Positions 9,888-19,800 of a stretch of DNA of 62,062 bases are shown in pieces (positions within the stretch are counted from its first letter, which is position 1; each line of letters starts with the position of its first letter). The position numbers and the translations under genes are program-made. This DNA comes from Entamoeba histolytica HM-1:IMSS (taxonomy: Eukaryota > Evosea > Mastigamoebida > Endamoebidae): assembly GCF_000208925.1 (NCBI RefSeq), contig NW_001914909.1, forward strand, positions 1-62,062, given 5' to 3'. Under the pieces are notes generated by a model, which did no database searches, had not been told where the DNA came from, and worked only from the letters and a program-made list of their open reading frames with translations.

Positions 9888-10640
9888 CCTCCTCACAAAT
9901 TAACTAAAGAAATATTTAATGCAATAGGATTAAAAATTAATGTAGAAAAGAGTGGGATAATGACTAATATTAATAGTCAAATAAATGGAGAATTAGCTGA
10001 ACTACCAAGAGTAACTAATGATAACCCTTGTAAATATCTTGGTATTGAAATAGGAGATAAAGTAAATATTAATAAATATTGTACAAGAATATTAAATGAT
10101 GTATCTTCTATTTTATCATCATTAAACACTATGAAATACAGCAGCCTCAATACAATAAGAAAGATTAATAATGATATAATATCCAAATTAAGATATGGAT
10201 TTAGTATTGTCCCATGGAAACTAGGAGAATTGGAGAAGATAGATAAACAAATAAGAAAATCATTAATACAACTCCAATTATACAGTAGAAATATCCCAAA
10301 AGTAGATTATATGTTAAAATAAATGAAATGGGATTAGGATTAATGTCAGCAAGAGATGAATGTGGTAAATAATTAATAAGAATATATTTAAAATATAAGT
10401 GGAGATCAAATACATGAATACGAGAAATGATAGAAACAATAAAAGAAAATCCAAATGGAATAATTAAAAGAATGAAGAAAGCATTTTGTAAGAAGATTAA
10501 TTTTAATGAATTAATGAATATAATAGAATTAAATGAAAGAAAATATGATGTAAAGAAAGAAAGCTATGTTGGAAAATATAAAAAAGAAATAAAAGCATAT
10601 TAACAAATTAATGAAGGTATAAAATTAATTAATGAATAAG
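9888..10640 (+). mobile_element. decayed non-LTR retrotransposon (LINE) fragment
   Basis: The frame entered at 9888 reads HKLTKEIFNAIGLKINVEKS and, further on, YLGIEIGDKVN, IISKLRYGFSIVPW and RKSLIQLQLYSRNIPKVDY. This is the end of a reverse transcriptase domain and the region after it, as in Entamoeba R4-clade EhLINE elements. The longest open piece is 9960-10322. Beyond 10322 the homology continues in pieces interrupted by stops and frame changes (GLGLMSARDEC, then NPNGIIKRMKKAFCKK). The 5' end of the element (N-terminal ORF, RT palm) and a complete endonuclease domain are absent. It is a dead 5'- and 3'-truncated copy. It lies between a minus-strand gene and a 0.7 kb spacer; I see no clear target-site duplication. 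Confidence 0.8.
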
Positions 10641-11328
10641 AAATGTTGTAATAATAAAGTCATAAGTATGTTTTATAAGAAGAATCTGAATAATAACATT
10701 TTTCGTGCTAATTGAATTTATTAAAAATAAACTTTATAATATAAGTGGATAGATTAAATATGTTAAAAGTATTTTCATTTTAAGATTCATAATATACAAT
10801 TGTTGTGACGATGCTACAACACTTTTATTTTATATTCTCTTAATTGTGTTATATCTCTTTTATTATTCTTATTGTTTTGTTTTATATGTTCAGCTTTTAT
10901 CGAGAACAAAGAATGAACGAAATTAGTCTTTCTTGAAGCAGAATTAATAGAAACCTATTCTATTAACATTTAGTTAATTGACTTAATTTTATGATGTGTC
11001 TGTAGTCTAGAATTATTCTGATTGTTAAATACATTATTTTATATTCTAACTTATGTCTGTATTAAATTATCTCATACTCTTGGCGTTGTGTAGTTGTTTA
11101 TAAATTATTTCTATTCAATGTATTCTTCATGTCAATTTTATTTTGTATCACTGTAATAAGTGTTTAAACAAATTGTGTGGTTATGTAAGACTTATTAATG
11201 AAACACACACGTTATTGCTCCTACTATATTTATGCTATTATTATAACTATGGTTTATGAATACTGTTAGATTATTTTTTAAAATATCAGATTCTATCTTC
11301 ATAATCAATGAAAGAATTTATTATTTAT
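10641..11328. other. intergenic, no gene seen
   Basis: About 690 bp of AT-rich sequence following the LINE fragment. No coding frame, tRNA or clear repeat is recognised. It may include non-coding tail of the retroelement or a solitary short element that I cannot identify by eye. Confidence 0.4.
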
Positions 11329-11542
11329 TTACTCATTTTCTATTTGTTTTTCTCTGAATGATAATAAATTTTTATCTTCTTTTTCTAATTGTTTTTTTAA
11401 TTTTGAATTTCCTACTTCATCTTTTTGTTGTAAAAGAAAAATAAAAAATGAAAAAGACTGAGGATTTAAAAAAAGGGTTTTTAACAACAAAAACAATTTT
11501 AGGACAATCTTCTAATTCTTGAGTATTTTCTGTTGAAAGCAT
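11329..11542 (-). CDS. possible tiny coiled-coil gene, doubtful
   Basis: The ATG at 11542 opens MLSTENTQELEDCPKIVF on the minus strand. A second minus-strand frame ends at the stop at 11329 and reads LLQQKDEVGNSKLKKQLEKE, then KNLLSFREKQIENE, which looks coding and helical. The two are in different frames. They could be joined by a 37-nt GTTTTT...CAG intron, which is shorter and less canonical than the other introns here, or this may be a frameshifted relic. The region also contains the AAAAAAAGGGTTTTT promoter-type motif of the divergent gene at 11568. Real gene status is uncertain. Confidence 0.2.
11468..11482 (+). promoter_or_regulatory. A-rich GGG T-rich promoter motif
   Basis: AAAAAAAGGGTTTTT about 86 nt upstream of the ATG at 11568. 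It is one of several near-palindromic copies of this motif found before housekeeping-type genes in the window. Confidence 0.35.
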
Positions 11543-11544
11543 TA

Positions 11545-11549
11545 GAACT
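11545..11549 (+). promoter_or_regulatory. GAACT box upstream of DDT/WHIM-like gene
   Basis: AGAACTTAAAAAAACATAA, ending about 18 nt before the ATG at 11568. Confidence 0.45.
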
Positions 11550-11567
11550 TAAAAAAACATAATTTTA

Positions 11568-13259
11568 ATGCAAAGCCATAAGGGGAGCTTTCATCCTTAT
11601 TGTGACTTGTTACGAAAACCAAACCAATTGTTGAATGATTTAGGTTCAGAAGAAACAAAAGAAATATTATATTTGTGGAATTTTATTCATCAACAACGAG
11701 ATATTTTAGATATTGAAAATGCACCAAAAATGAATGAAGACTCAGATGAGACAGAAGATGAAAATGAAATTATAAAAAAAGAAGACAAAAAACGATTGCA
11801 TTTAGACACAACATTTAAATCTGTGATGGTATATGTTTATCATTCATCATTTAACTATAATTCATTAGCTATAAGATTATGCTCATTAATGTTTTATCAT
11901 TATTTTAGTTGTTCACAGGAATGTTCATTAGAATATCCTGTACAAGTGATGCAGGCAATTCCTGTGAACCGTTATACTATTCCATTAATTTTTTATTTAA
12001 CAACATCAAACAATGATTTCCTTCAATATAATGAAATAGGTGATATTCCTCATTTATTGTTGTTTAAAAACATTAACATATTAATTAAAGACTATTTAAT
12101 TTCTCCTTTAGGACAACAAACATCAAAAAAAACTCCTGGATCAATTTATATGAGAACAAGAGTATTAGGATCTGACCATAAAGGGTTTGTGTATTATTTA
12201 TTAAATGGGTTCTTAATTTCTAATGCAAATGGAAAGTGGTTTATATTTCATTCTTCTGGTCAAATAGATGACTTTGTTGAAACCTTAAATAACGACCAAC
12301 CAGATACTGACTTATCTATTCAAATCAATAACTTTAGAAAATATATTAAAACTGATAGAAAAGTTGCACAAGAATTTGCAGTGTCTAAAAAAGGAATAAC
12401 ACCAGCAAGTCATTACATTACCTTTTCACCAATAAAAAATCATTGTGAATTTGATAATGAAACAAAAAATATGATACAAAGTTCAATTAAAGACATTTGT
12501 TGGATAATAATGAAAATAGAAAAATTAGCTCAGTTAGAAAGAATTAATCAACTTGATTCATTCAAACAACTTAATGAAGTAAATGTTATAACTAATCAAA
12601 ATGTACAACAACCTATGGAAGAAATATTTGAAAATAACCATTCTGAAGATAGAATGGTAGTTGAAGAAGCAAATAAGACTGATTCAGGAGAACAAGAAAT
12701 GTCATATTCAGAAGAAAATGATAAACAACAAGAAACAAAGAAATATAATAAAAGTAATGATTCTATTCAATCTAGCGCTAGTTCAATTTCAGAAGGTAAT
12801 AGTGAAAATGAAGAATCAAGCTCTGAACAAGAAGATGAAAGTAAAGAAATTATAGCTCCCCCAAGTTCAGGTCCTCTTTCAAAGAATAAACAAAAAAAAC
12901 GAGCTAAAATAAGAATAGGAAAAGAAAAATTAAATAAGAAAAAACAAGAGTTTTTTGATAAAGCATATTTAAATGAAATTCAAACAATTAACCAAAGTGA
13001 ATTAAATGAAATGATTGATCAATATTCTGAACAATTAGCATTACTTCCTTTACTAAATTCTAAAAATTATAAACAAATAATACACCAAGTTATTGGTATT
13101 ATATCGACTCTAGTAAGTATTCTTCCAAATAAATATTTTAGAAGAGAATATATATTTGTAAGAGATTTTATAACTGGATTATCAACTAAAACCTCTTCAC
13201 TGTCTTTCTTAATTGTAACGACAACATTATTAGACAAAGCAATCATCAAATGTAATTGA
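11568..13259 (+). CDS. DDT/WHIM-like chromatin protein
   Basis: A 563-residue protein without signal peptide. Residues 28-50 (SEETKEILYLWNFIHQQRDI) resemble the start of a DDT domain. Residues 201-260 (GSDHKGFVYYLLNGFLI, NGKWFIFHSSGQIDDFVETL, then NNFRKYI) fit the WHIM2 pattern of ISWI-associated subunits: a DRxGxxYY-like start, a strand, W-x-x-x-x-S, and a helix ending in LN. The middle (about 345-430) is acidic and Ser/Glu-rich and disordered, followed by a basic Lys-rich stretch (NKQKKRAKIRIGKEKLNKKK) and a C-terminal helical region. By family logic it would be a nuclear scaffold that holds an ISWI-type remodeller on chromatin; this is inference from pattern. A GAACT box and a GGGTTTTT motif lie upstream. 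Confidence 0.5.
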   Translation: MQSHKGSFHPYCDLLRKPNQLLNDLGSEETKEILYLWNFIHQQRDILDIENAPKMNEDSDETEDENEIIKKEDKKRLHLDTTFKSVMVYVYHSSFNYNSLAIRLCSLMFYHYFSCSQECSLEYPVQVMQAIPVNRYTIPLIFYLTTSNNDFLQYNEIGDIPHLLLFKNINILIKDYLISPLGQQTSKKTPGSIYMRTRVLGSDHKGFVYYLLNGFLISNANGKWFIFHSSGQIDDFVETLNNDQPDTDLSIQINNFRKYIKTDRKVAQEFAVSKKGITPASHYITFSPIKNHCEFDNETKNMIQSSIKDICWIIMKIEKLAQLERINQLDSFKQLNEVNVITNQNVQQPMEEIFENNHSEDRMVVEEANKTDSGEQEMSYSEENDKQQETKKYNKSNDSIQSSASSISEGNSENEESSSEQEDESKEIIAPPSSGPLSKNKQKKRAKIRIGKEKLNKKKQEFFDKAYLNEIQTINQSELNEMIDQYSEQLALLPLLNSKNYKQIIHQVIGIISTLVSILPNKYFRREYIFVRDFITGLSTKTSSLSFLIVTTTLLDKAIIKCN

Positions 13260-13398
13260 ATATCTTAATCTGTGTTTTATCCGTATATTAACAAATAATA
13301 ATTTAGTTATAAATTTTATATTTAAAAAAAGTAGAATAATAAAATGAGAAAGAAATAAATGAAATGGAGTTTTCAATATTTATTTGATAAATTTCTCT

Positions 13399-16300
13399 TT
13401 AGAACAATTTATGTTGTTTTTTCAATTGTTCCTTTTCAAATTTTTTCATTTTATTGTAGTCTGAACGAGAACGTTTGAAGACTTTAACAAATTCTTCATC
13501 ACTTAAATAAGTTTCCAATTTAGTTTTATCCAAATAAATTGGTCGTTGAAGTAATTCTTCATAAGTGTATTTTTTATTAATAATATTCCAAAGATCTTTA
13601 AATGAGATAATGTTTTGAGGGTCATTTTCAATATCCATTTCTTTTAATGAACTTTTTTCAAAACCATGTATTATAGTAACTACCTCCTTTGGGATATGTT
13701 TTAAAGAATGGATAACATAAACTTCAGGAACATCTATTCCACAATACTTTCCATTTAACTTTTCTAAATATTCATGAACAGTGTTAAGATATGGCATAAT
13801 ACAATCTTTCTTCAATTGTGTCAACAATAAATAAATCCCTTTTTCACAAGTTAACAACGTTGGCTCTTTAAATCTTTGACAAGTAAAGAATGTATTTTGT
13901 TTTACTTTTATACACATCTTCTCTGAGATTAAATGATATGACTTTGGCATAACAACTGCATAATTATTATCAAAATGTTTGACCTCATTAAACAAAACTT
14001 TACCATCTTTTTCATCTAAAATTGTAGCAGGTCGTTGGTCAATTCTTTTAGCAGCTTCTTCAGCAACTCTTCTATTATTTTCATTTGCATATTTTCCTTT
14101 CCAAATTTTTACTCCATCCGTATTAACATAAATATATGAACAAGATGAGTTAATAAACTCTTTATTAAATTCACGTTGAACTGTATATTCACAAGTATTT
14201 TCAAACATAGTATTACTCACTTGATATATTCTCTCTGTGGCTTGATGTTTCTCACGTTCAAAATAGTTTCCAATATGAATAAGATATTTATCTTCAAACA
14301 ATTGCATAAATGCATGTGGCTCTTCTCCTTGAGGTACACGAATAGTGCTAGCACCTTTTTTTTTACTTAAATCACTAACTAACATAGATGTTTTTCCTTT
14401 ACTTTTTATTGAAGTATGTTTACCTTGCCAATAGAAGAACTTAACTTCTTCTTTAGGATCTTTATAATCAATGATGTAATCATTCTCACTATAAAATTCA
14501 CCATACATGCTTTCTGGAATAGCCTCTTTTTGTATATCACAAATAACATATACTTTAATTGTTCCTCCTTGAATAATAAAGTCTTTTGATGGTTGAAGAA
14601 CAATAGAATCATCAGGAATACCTAATAATTCTCTTATATCAAATGTCATTTTCTCTTCTTCTACTGGTGCATTCCGATTAAACACTGGTTTAACTAAAGG
14701 TTTTGTTGGTCTAGATACACTAACAGTTGCAGCTCTATTTCTTGATTGATTTAATTCATCCTCAGTATAACTACAATCAGGATTATGAACTGTTTCAACA
14801 CTTCCTTGTGTTACAGCAAATTTCTCTTTAAAAATTACAGGCTCAGTTTGTTGTGTAATACGAATTAATTGAGCAATTGGAGATCGTTGTTTCTTATCAA
14901 AAATTTGCTGTGCAACAACTTTAGCACTCTTTCTTAATGTAGAAGATGCTCTAGTACCAATCCAAAGATACACATCATTTCCACCATCATAAACATAAAC
15001 ATTCCATGGTAATAAAGTGTTATGGGCTATTTTTCCTTTACTACAATTAACAACCTCTGCCTCATCCCAACTACCTTTTTTCTCTCCAAGAAGATATAAC
15101 TCATCTCTATAGTCTTTATCTTCAATGTCATCTTGGTTGGGTTCTGCTTTAGCAATATTGTCATTCTTTCCTCCAAGTGCTTTCCAAAATTCTTCATCTT
15201 CTTTGCCTTGATTAACTTGAATAATTTCACATCTGCCTTGTCTTTCATCATGTTTAATTGTATTTGCTGCATCACAAACTTTTGTTCTCTTCAATCGAGA
15301 AGAGTCTTTTCCAATCCAAACATAAATTTTATCTATCTTATCAATAATAAAAACATCTCCACTATTTAAGTATTCTGGTTTTAACTCAGTGATTCTCCAT
15401 TTCAAAAAAAACTTACCGCTAACTCGTACCATCTTTTCATAATTCATTGATGTATTCATGCCATCTACCTCATTAGAAAATGTTTGTTGTGCAAGAAAGG
15501 CATCATCTGCAAGTCCTGGTGATGTAGAAGGACTTATTTTCTTAGGTTCTGGTTTTGTAATAATTGATGGCTTTACTGAAAAGGAAGCCCTTCCAACTTT
15601 TGCTGCTTTCCGTGCTTGTACTTCAGCCATTAATGGATTCATTTTTGTTGGTAGTTTAACCCCTCCATTAGTGGTAATGTTAAATCCTTTACCTACTTCT
15701 GGTTGTGTTGGTTTTTTTTCTGGTTCAACATACTCAGTTTTCATATCTTCTTTCTTTAAATTGCCATAAATACCTCCTTTTCCAACATGAGTCTTTCCTC
15801 TAGCCTTAATTCTTCTAGCCACATTTGGGTTTTCAGGTAAACCATCACATAATAAATCAATATTTAACATGTCTTTCTTTTCTTCTTTTTCTTCTGCTTC
15901 AAGTTCTTTTTGAAGTTTTTCTGCTTCTTTATTTAATCTCTCTTCTTCTTCTTTCATTTTTCTTTCTTCTTCTTCATTTTCTTTTCTAAGTCTTTCTTCT
16001 TCTAATTTAATTTTCTCCTCTTCTTCAAGTTCTTTTGCTTTTCTTTCTTCTTCAAGTTCTTTTGCTTTTCTTTCTTCTTCTTCTTTTGCTTTTCTTTCTT
16101 CTTCTAATTTAATTTTCTCCTCTTCTTCAAGTTCTTTTGCTTTTCTTTCTGCTTCTTCTCTTGCTTTTCTTTCTGCTTCTTCTCTTGCTTTTCTTTCTTC
16201 TTCCTCTTTTGCTTGTCTTTCTTCTTCCTCTTTTGCTTGTCTTTCTTCTTCCTCTTTTGCTTTTCTTTCTTCTTCCTCTTTTGCTTTTCTTTCTTCTTCT

Positions 16301-16578
16301 TCTTTTGCTCTTCTTTCTTCTTCCTCAATTTCTTTTTGGAGTTGTTCTGCTTCTAACCTAACTCTCTCCTCTTCTTCTTTTAACCTTTCATCTTCTTCTT
16401 GGGCTTTTCGTTCTTCTTCTTCAATTTCTTTTTGAAGCCTTTCTTCTTCAATTCGAATAGCCTCTTCTTGTTGACGTATTTCTTCTTCCATTTGTCTCAT
16501 CTCAGCGTCCTCTTTGTCCATTTCTTCTTGTAATCTTTTGAGCTCTTCTTCTTGTTTCCTAATCTCTTCGTCTGACAT
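13399..16578 (-). CDS. coiled-coil gelsolin-like protein with villin headpiece
   Basis: A 1059-residue protein. The start is the ATG at 16578; the frame upstream offers only TTG. Residues 1-235 are an almost uninterrupted E/K/R helix of EEERKAKE-type repeats. A linker of about 130 residues follows, then four or five gelsolin-type repeats, recognisable by a V/L-x-I/V/L-W-x-G signature (DKIYVWIGKDSSRLKRTK, NDVYLWIGTRAS, VKFFYWQGKHTS, DGVKIWKGKYAN). A villin headpiece ends the protein (YLSDEEFVKVFKRSRSDYNK; LKKQHKLF is the KKxKGLF-type actin-contact motif). It should bind and perhaps bundle or sever F-actin, with the long helix acting as spacer or dimeriser. It is a paralogue of its downstream neighbour on the same strand (16849-21258), which shares the gelsolin-headpiece part. 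Confidence 0.9.
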   Translation of the reverse strand: MSDEEIRKQEEELKRLQEEMDKEDAEMRQMEEEIRQQEEAIRIEEERLQKEIEEEERKAQEEDERLKEEEERVRLEAEQLQKEIEEEERRAKEEEERKAKEEEERKAKEEEERQAKEEEERQAKEEEERKAREEAERKAREEAERKAKELEEEEKIKLEEERKAKEEEERKAKELEEERKAKELEEEEKIKLEEERLRKENEEEERKMKEEEERLNKEAEKLQKELEAEEKEEKKDMLNIDLLCDGLPENPNVARRIKARGKTHVGKGGIYGNLKKEDMKTEYVEPEKKPTQPEVGKGFNITTNGGVKLPTKMNPLMAEVQARKAAKVGRASFSVKPSIITKPEPKKISPSTSPGLADDAFLAQQTFSNEVDGMNTSMNYEKMVRVSGKFFLKWRITELKPEYLNSGDVFIIDKIDKIYVWIGKDSSRLKRTKVCDAANTIKHDERQGRCEIIQVNQGKEDEEFWKALGGKNDNIAKAEPNQDDIEDKDYRDELYLLGEKKGSWDEAEVVNCSKGKIAHNTLLPWNVYVYDGGNDVYLWIGTRASSTLRKSAKVVAQQIFDKKQRSPIAQLIRITQQTEPVIFKEKFAVTQGSVETVHNPDCSYTEDELNQSRNRAATVSVSRPTKPLVKPVFNRNAPVEEEKMTFDIRELLGIPDDSIVLQPSKDFIIQGGTIKVYVICDIQKEAIPESMYGEFYSENDYIIDYKDPKEEVKFFYWQGKHTSIKSKGKTSMLVSDLSKKKGASTIRVPQGEEPHAFMQLFEDKYLIHIGNYFEREKHQATERIYQVSNTMFENTCEYTVQREFNKEFINSSCSYIYVNTDGVKIWKGKYANENNRRVAEEAAKRIDQRPATILDEKDGKVLFNEVKHFDNNYAVVMPKSYHLISEKMCIKVKQNTFFTCQRFKEPTLLTCEKGIYLLLTQLKKDCIMPYLNTVHEYLEKLNGKYCGIDVPEVYVIHSLKHIPKEVVTIIHGFEKSSLKEMDIENDPQNIISFKDLWNIINKKYTYEELLQRPIYLDKTKLETYLSDEEFVKVFKRSRSDYNKMKKFEKEQLKKQHKLF
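15885..16560 (-). repeat. E/K/R-coding tandem low-complexity tract
   Basis: A purine-rich tract (on the coding strand) of imperfect 21- and 24-nt units coding EEERKAK and EEEERQAK-like heptads, inside the gelsolin-headpiece gene. The tract also creates long open frames in the other reading frames of both strands, which are artefacts. Unit number is likely to vary between strains by slippage. Confidence 0.85.
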
Positions 16579-16592
16579 ACTTCTACTTTTCA

Positions 16593-16597
16593 AGTTC
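16593..16597 (-). promoter_or_regulatory. GAACT box upstream of coiled-coil gelsolin gene
   Basis: ACGAACTTGAAAAGTAGAAG on the minus strand, about 15-19 nt before the ATG at 16578. Confidence 0.4.
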
Positions 16598-16848
16598 GTC
16601 GTTTATTAAATCTCATAATTTATTTTTTGCAATTTCTATGACTTGTTTTCATAAACGTCTTTTACATTTTAGTTTTTTATGTAATCCAAAAATGATAGGA
16701 AGATCTTAGGAACTTATTTTTTAGTAAATCACAAAACTCTTGAAATGATTTTTAATATAGCTTTCTTCTGAGTTATTGTTCATTTTGAAGAATTAGATTT
16801 AAAAAAACAGACAAAAACAAAACAAAAATAAGTAATGAGTGATAATTC

Positions 16849-19800
16849 TTAATAAAGCTTCTTTGCTTTTTTTAGGTTTTCTCTTTTCCAAAGAGGTAAA
16901 GTATTGAATTGGTCTAGAGACATATTAAACACTTTAGCAAATTCATCATCAGTGAGATACGTTTCTAAAGCTTGTTCATCAATTCCTTTTGGGAATTTCT
17001 TATTAACAAGATCATCATATGAGTATTTAATAAAGAATTTTTTGTACTCTTCTTCAGCTAATAAAATGTTTCCTTTTATTGAACATTCTTGACCTTTCGT
17101 CTTTTGCCATCCTTGAAAATATTTAGTGAAAACATATGGCTCTTTTTTATCTTGAATAGCATAAACAATTCTTTTCTGTAACTCAGGTGTCTTACCTTTC
17201 TTTACAAATTCTAGTGCTGTATTTAATGACATCTTCTTAGTATTAGCAGAACATTTACTTCCTAACCAAACATATAACCCATCAACTGTGTCTAGAAGCA
17301 TTACATCATTTGAATATAAATCGTCTTGATAAAATCTTACGTGTTCTTCACACCTCAAAGCACCACTTGTAGTGGACAATTGGTAAAGTCTATCAACATA
17401 CATATGAGTTGGTTGATCGATTTCATATTTTCCTCCAATGGCTTGAATAAATTCTTCACTTTCATTACCTTCTTCAATTTCAACACATTGCTCTCTTTCC
17501 ATAAATTGGTGAACTTTTCCAAGTCCAACAGCAAATTCAACATATTTCTCATTTCTGAATTTTCCTTTCCAAATAAATTTTGTTTTAGGAGTTAATAAAA
17601 TAAATACACCATAACTGCATAATGCATTTGGCTGTACATCAACTTCAATAGCTTTGATAAAAGGTTCTTCTTTTCCTCTAATGTCAAATAAATACTTTTT
17701 GTTATAATCAAATTCTTTTTTATATTTTCCTTGTCTAATTATTAAAGAATTATTAAACATTGAAAGGAAATGTCTTGTTTCTACATTCTGAACAACTCTC
17801 ATTTCTTTTGTATCACTCTTTAATGTCTTATGAAAATCAACTGTTAGTCGTGCACTTGTTCCTTTATCAATAACAGCACAACTTCTCCCTTGCCAAAAAT
17901 ACAACAAATACATGTCTTTTGCCCAAATTTTATAATGGTAGAGAATAATATAACTTTCTGCTTCAAATAATACTCCTTTTTCTTCAGGTTTGATTTCTAT
18001 TTTATTAAATCCATCAATTTTCCATATTTGAGTATCTCCTTTACCATCATCAATCTTAACCTCTGTTTTTTCTGTAGCAGGTAACATCATTTTATTAAAA
18101 TCAACCTCACTAGTCATTCCTTGACTCTTCTTATAGACAATTCCTTTTCCACTTGATACATCTTCTTTACTTCCTATTGGTAATGTGTTCCAATCATAAA
18201 ATCGTTCTTTGAACATAACTTCTTCCCCTCCTGGGTATTCTTTATATAATGGTGCCATCCATCCAAGACTTTTTCTTTCGTTGTACATCGATTCAACAAA
18301 TTTATTAATGCGTTGTCTAACTTTTACTTGACACTTATTTCCTAACCATAAAAACATTTCATTTTCACAGTCTAATAAATAACATTGAGTCACATCTAAT
18401 AATCCTTTGGATATATGATTCTTTACATCTACAGTTTTCTCCATAATAACTTCTTCAGTACTTTCATCATATCTCAACCAATATAAACAAATTCTTTGAA
18501 TAATTTGAACTTCAACTTCAGTATCAATCTTTCCATCATCTTCAGGTATTGGGTGTGTTGGTGGGCCTTGTAATCCTTTCCAAAAAGCTTCTGGCTCCTT
18601 TCCTTCTTCAATAAGTAATTGACTACATCCAACACGTTCTTTGTCTTTGATTCTTTTGGCAATATCCATAGCCTTTCCTTTCTCCATTCTATTACTTTTC
18701 TTTCCTTGCCAATGATAAATAACTCTAGTCCCTTTTCCTGGGTCATATACAAAAGCATCTCCTGAATTCATACTTTTCCATGTACATTCAACTTGTCTAA
18801 CAAATGGCCGTTTTTGTCCTTTAATTTGGAATAATCTCGGAAGATCTAATGGATTACCTGTAATTGAATTTGCTGCATTAATGTAATCTTCTTCAGTTTT
18901 AATGTTTTGTTGATTTCTTTTTGCTACAAACTTTTCTCTTTGTTGAAGAATATCATCAAACGAAATTTGTTTTGGTTGGTCTTGTTTCTTTTCTTCTACT
19001 TCAGTTTTTGCTCCAAGATCTTTTTGTAATTGAGTAATATTTTTACTTGCAGCCGCTCGTTTCTTTACAACAGTTCTTCTTGGTACTTTGATTAGCTGAG
19101 TATCTTCTTCATTAACTATTTGGTCCAAATTCTTTTGGTTTGTTGTTAATTCATTATTTCCTTTTGATGGTTCTGTGCTTTCTTTCTCTTTTTTAGAGTC
19201 TTTTTTTATATTATCTTTATCATTTTGTGTTAATTTTTTTAATTCTTTTTTATTCTCTACATTATTTTCCGTTGTTATTAGTGGTTGTTTTACAAATGAA
19301 CTGGTTTGTTCATGTTTTTCATTGTCAGTATGTTCAGTCTTTTTATCAACATTTTTAGTTTCAATGTTGTCTATGGGTTTTGTTTCATCCTTAATAACTT
19401 GACCTATAACAGTAACTTTTAATTCTTCTTTATCTTTGATAGGAGCTTTTTCTGTAACTTTTTGGTCCTCTTGAATAAGTGGTTTTTCTTGAACTTCCTT
19501 TGGTAATACTCTAGGTGTTTGTAATGGAGATGGAGATGGACTTCTTGATGAAAAGTCACCTGAATTTCGTAAATGACTACCAGAAGTTCTTCTGATATGA
19601 GAAGAACGAGACGAAGAAGGTGAAGGTGATCGAATAATGTCAGAGAAGTCAGTAGTATTGGAAGTAACCATATCATCTTTAATAGCTAAATCATGGAAAT
19701 ATTCTTTGAATATTAAAGTTTCATTGCCTTCAAGGACAAAATTTAGTAATTCTTTTCTTCTTCCACTTGAACTGAGTAATGACTCTGCTTGTAATAATGC

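Noticed and set aside
10641..11328. Possible tRNA, small RNA or SINE
   Set aside because: No cloverleaf, box A/B or recognised SINE sequence could be found by eye; a TGTTGT/ACAACA hairpin is too weak.
16104..16361. Two long frames (poly-K and poly-L) over the E/K repeat
   Set aside because: Both are shadows of the repetitive coiled-coil codons, not genes.
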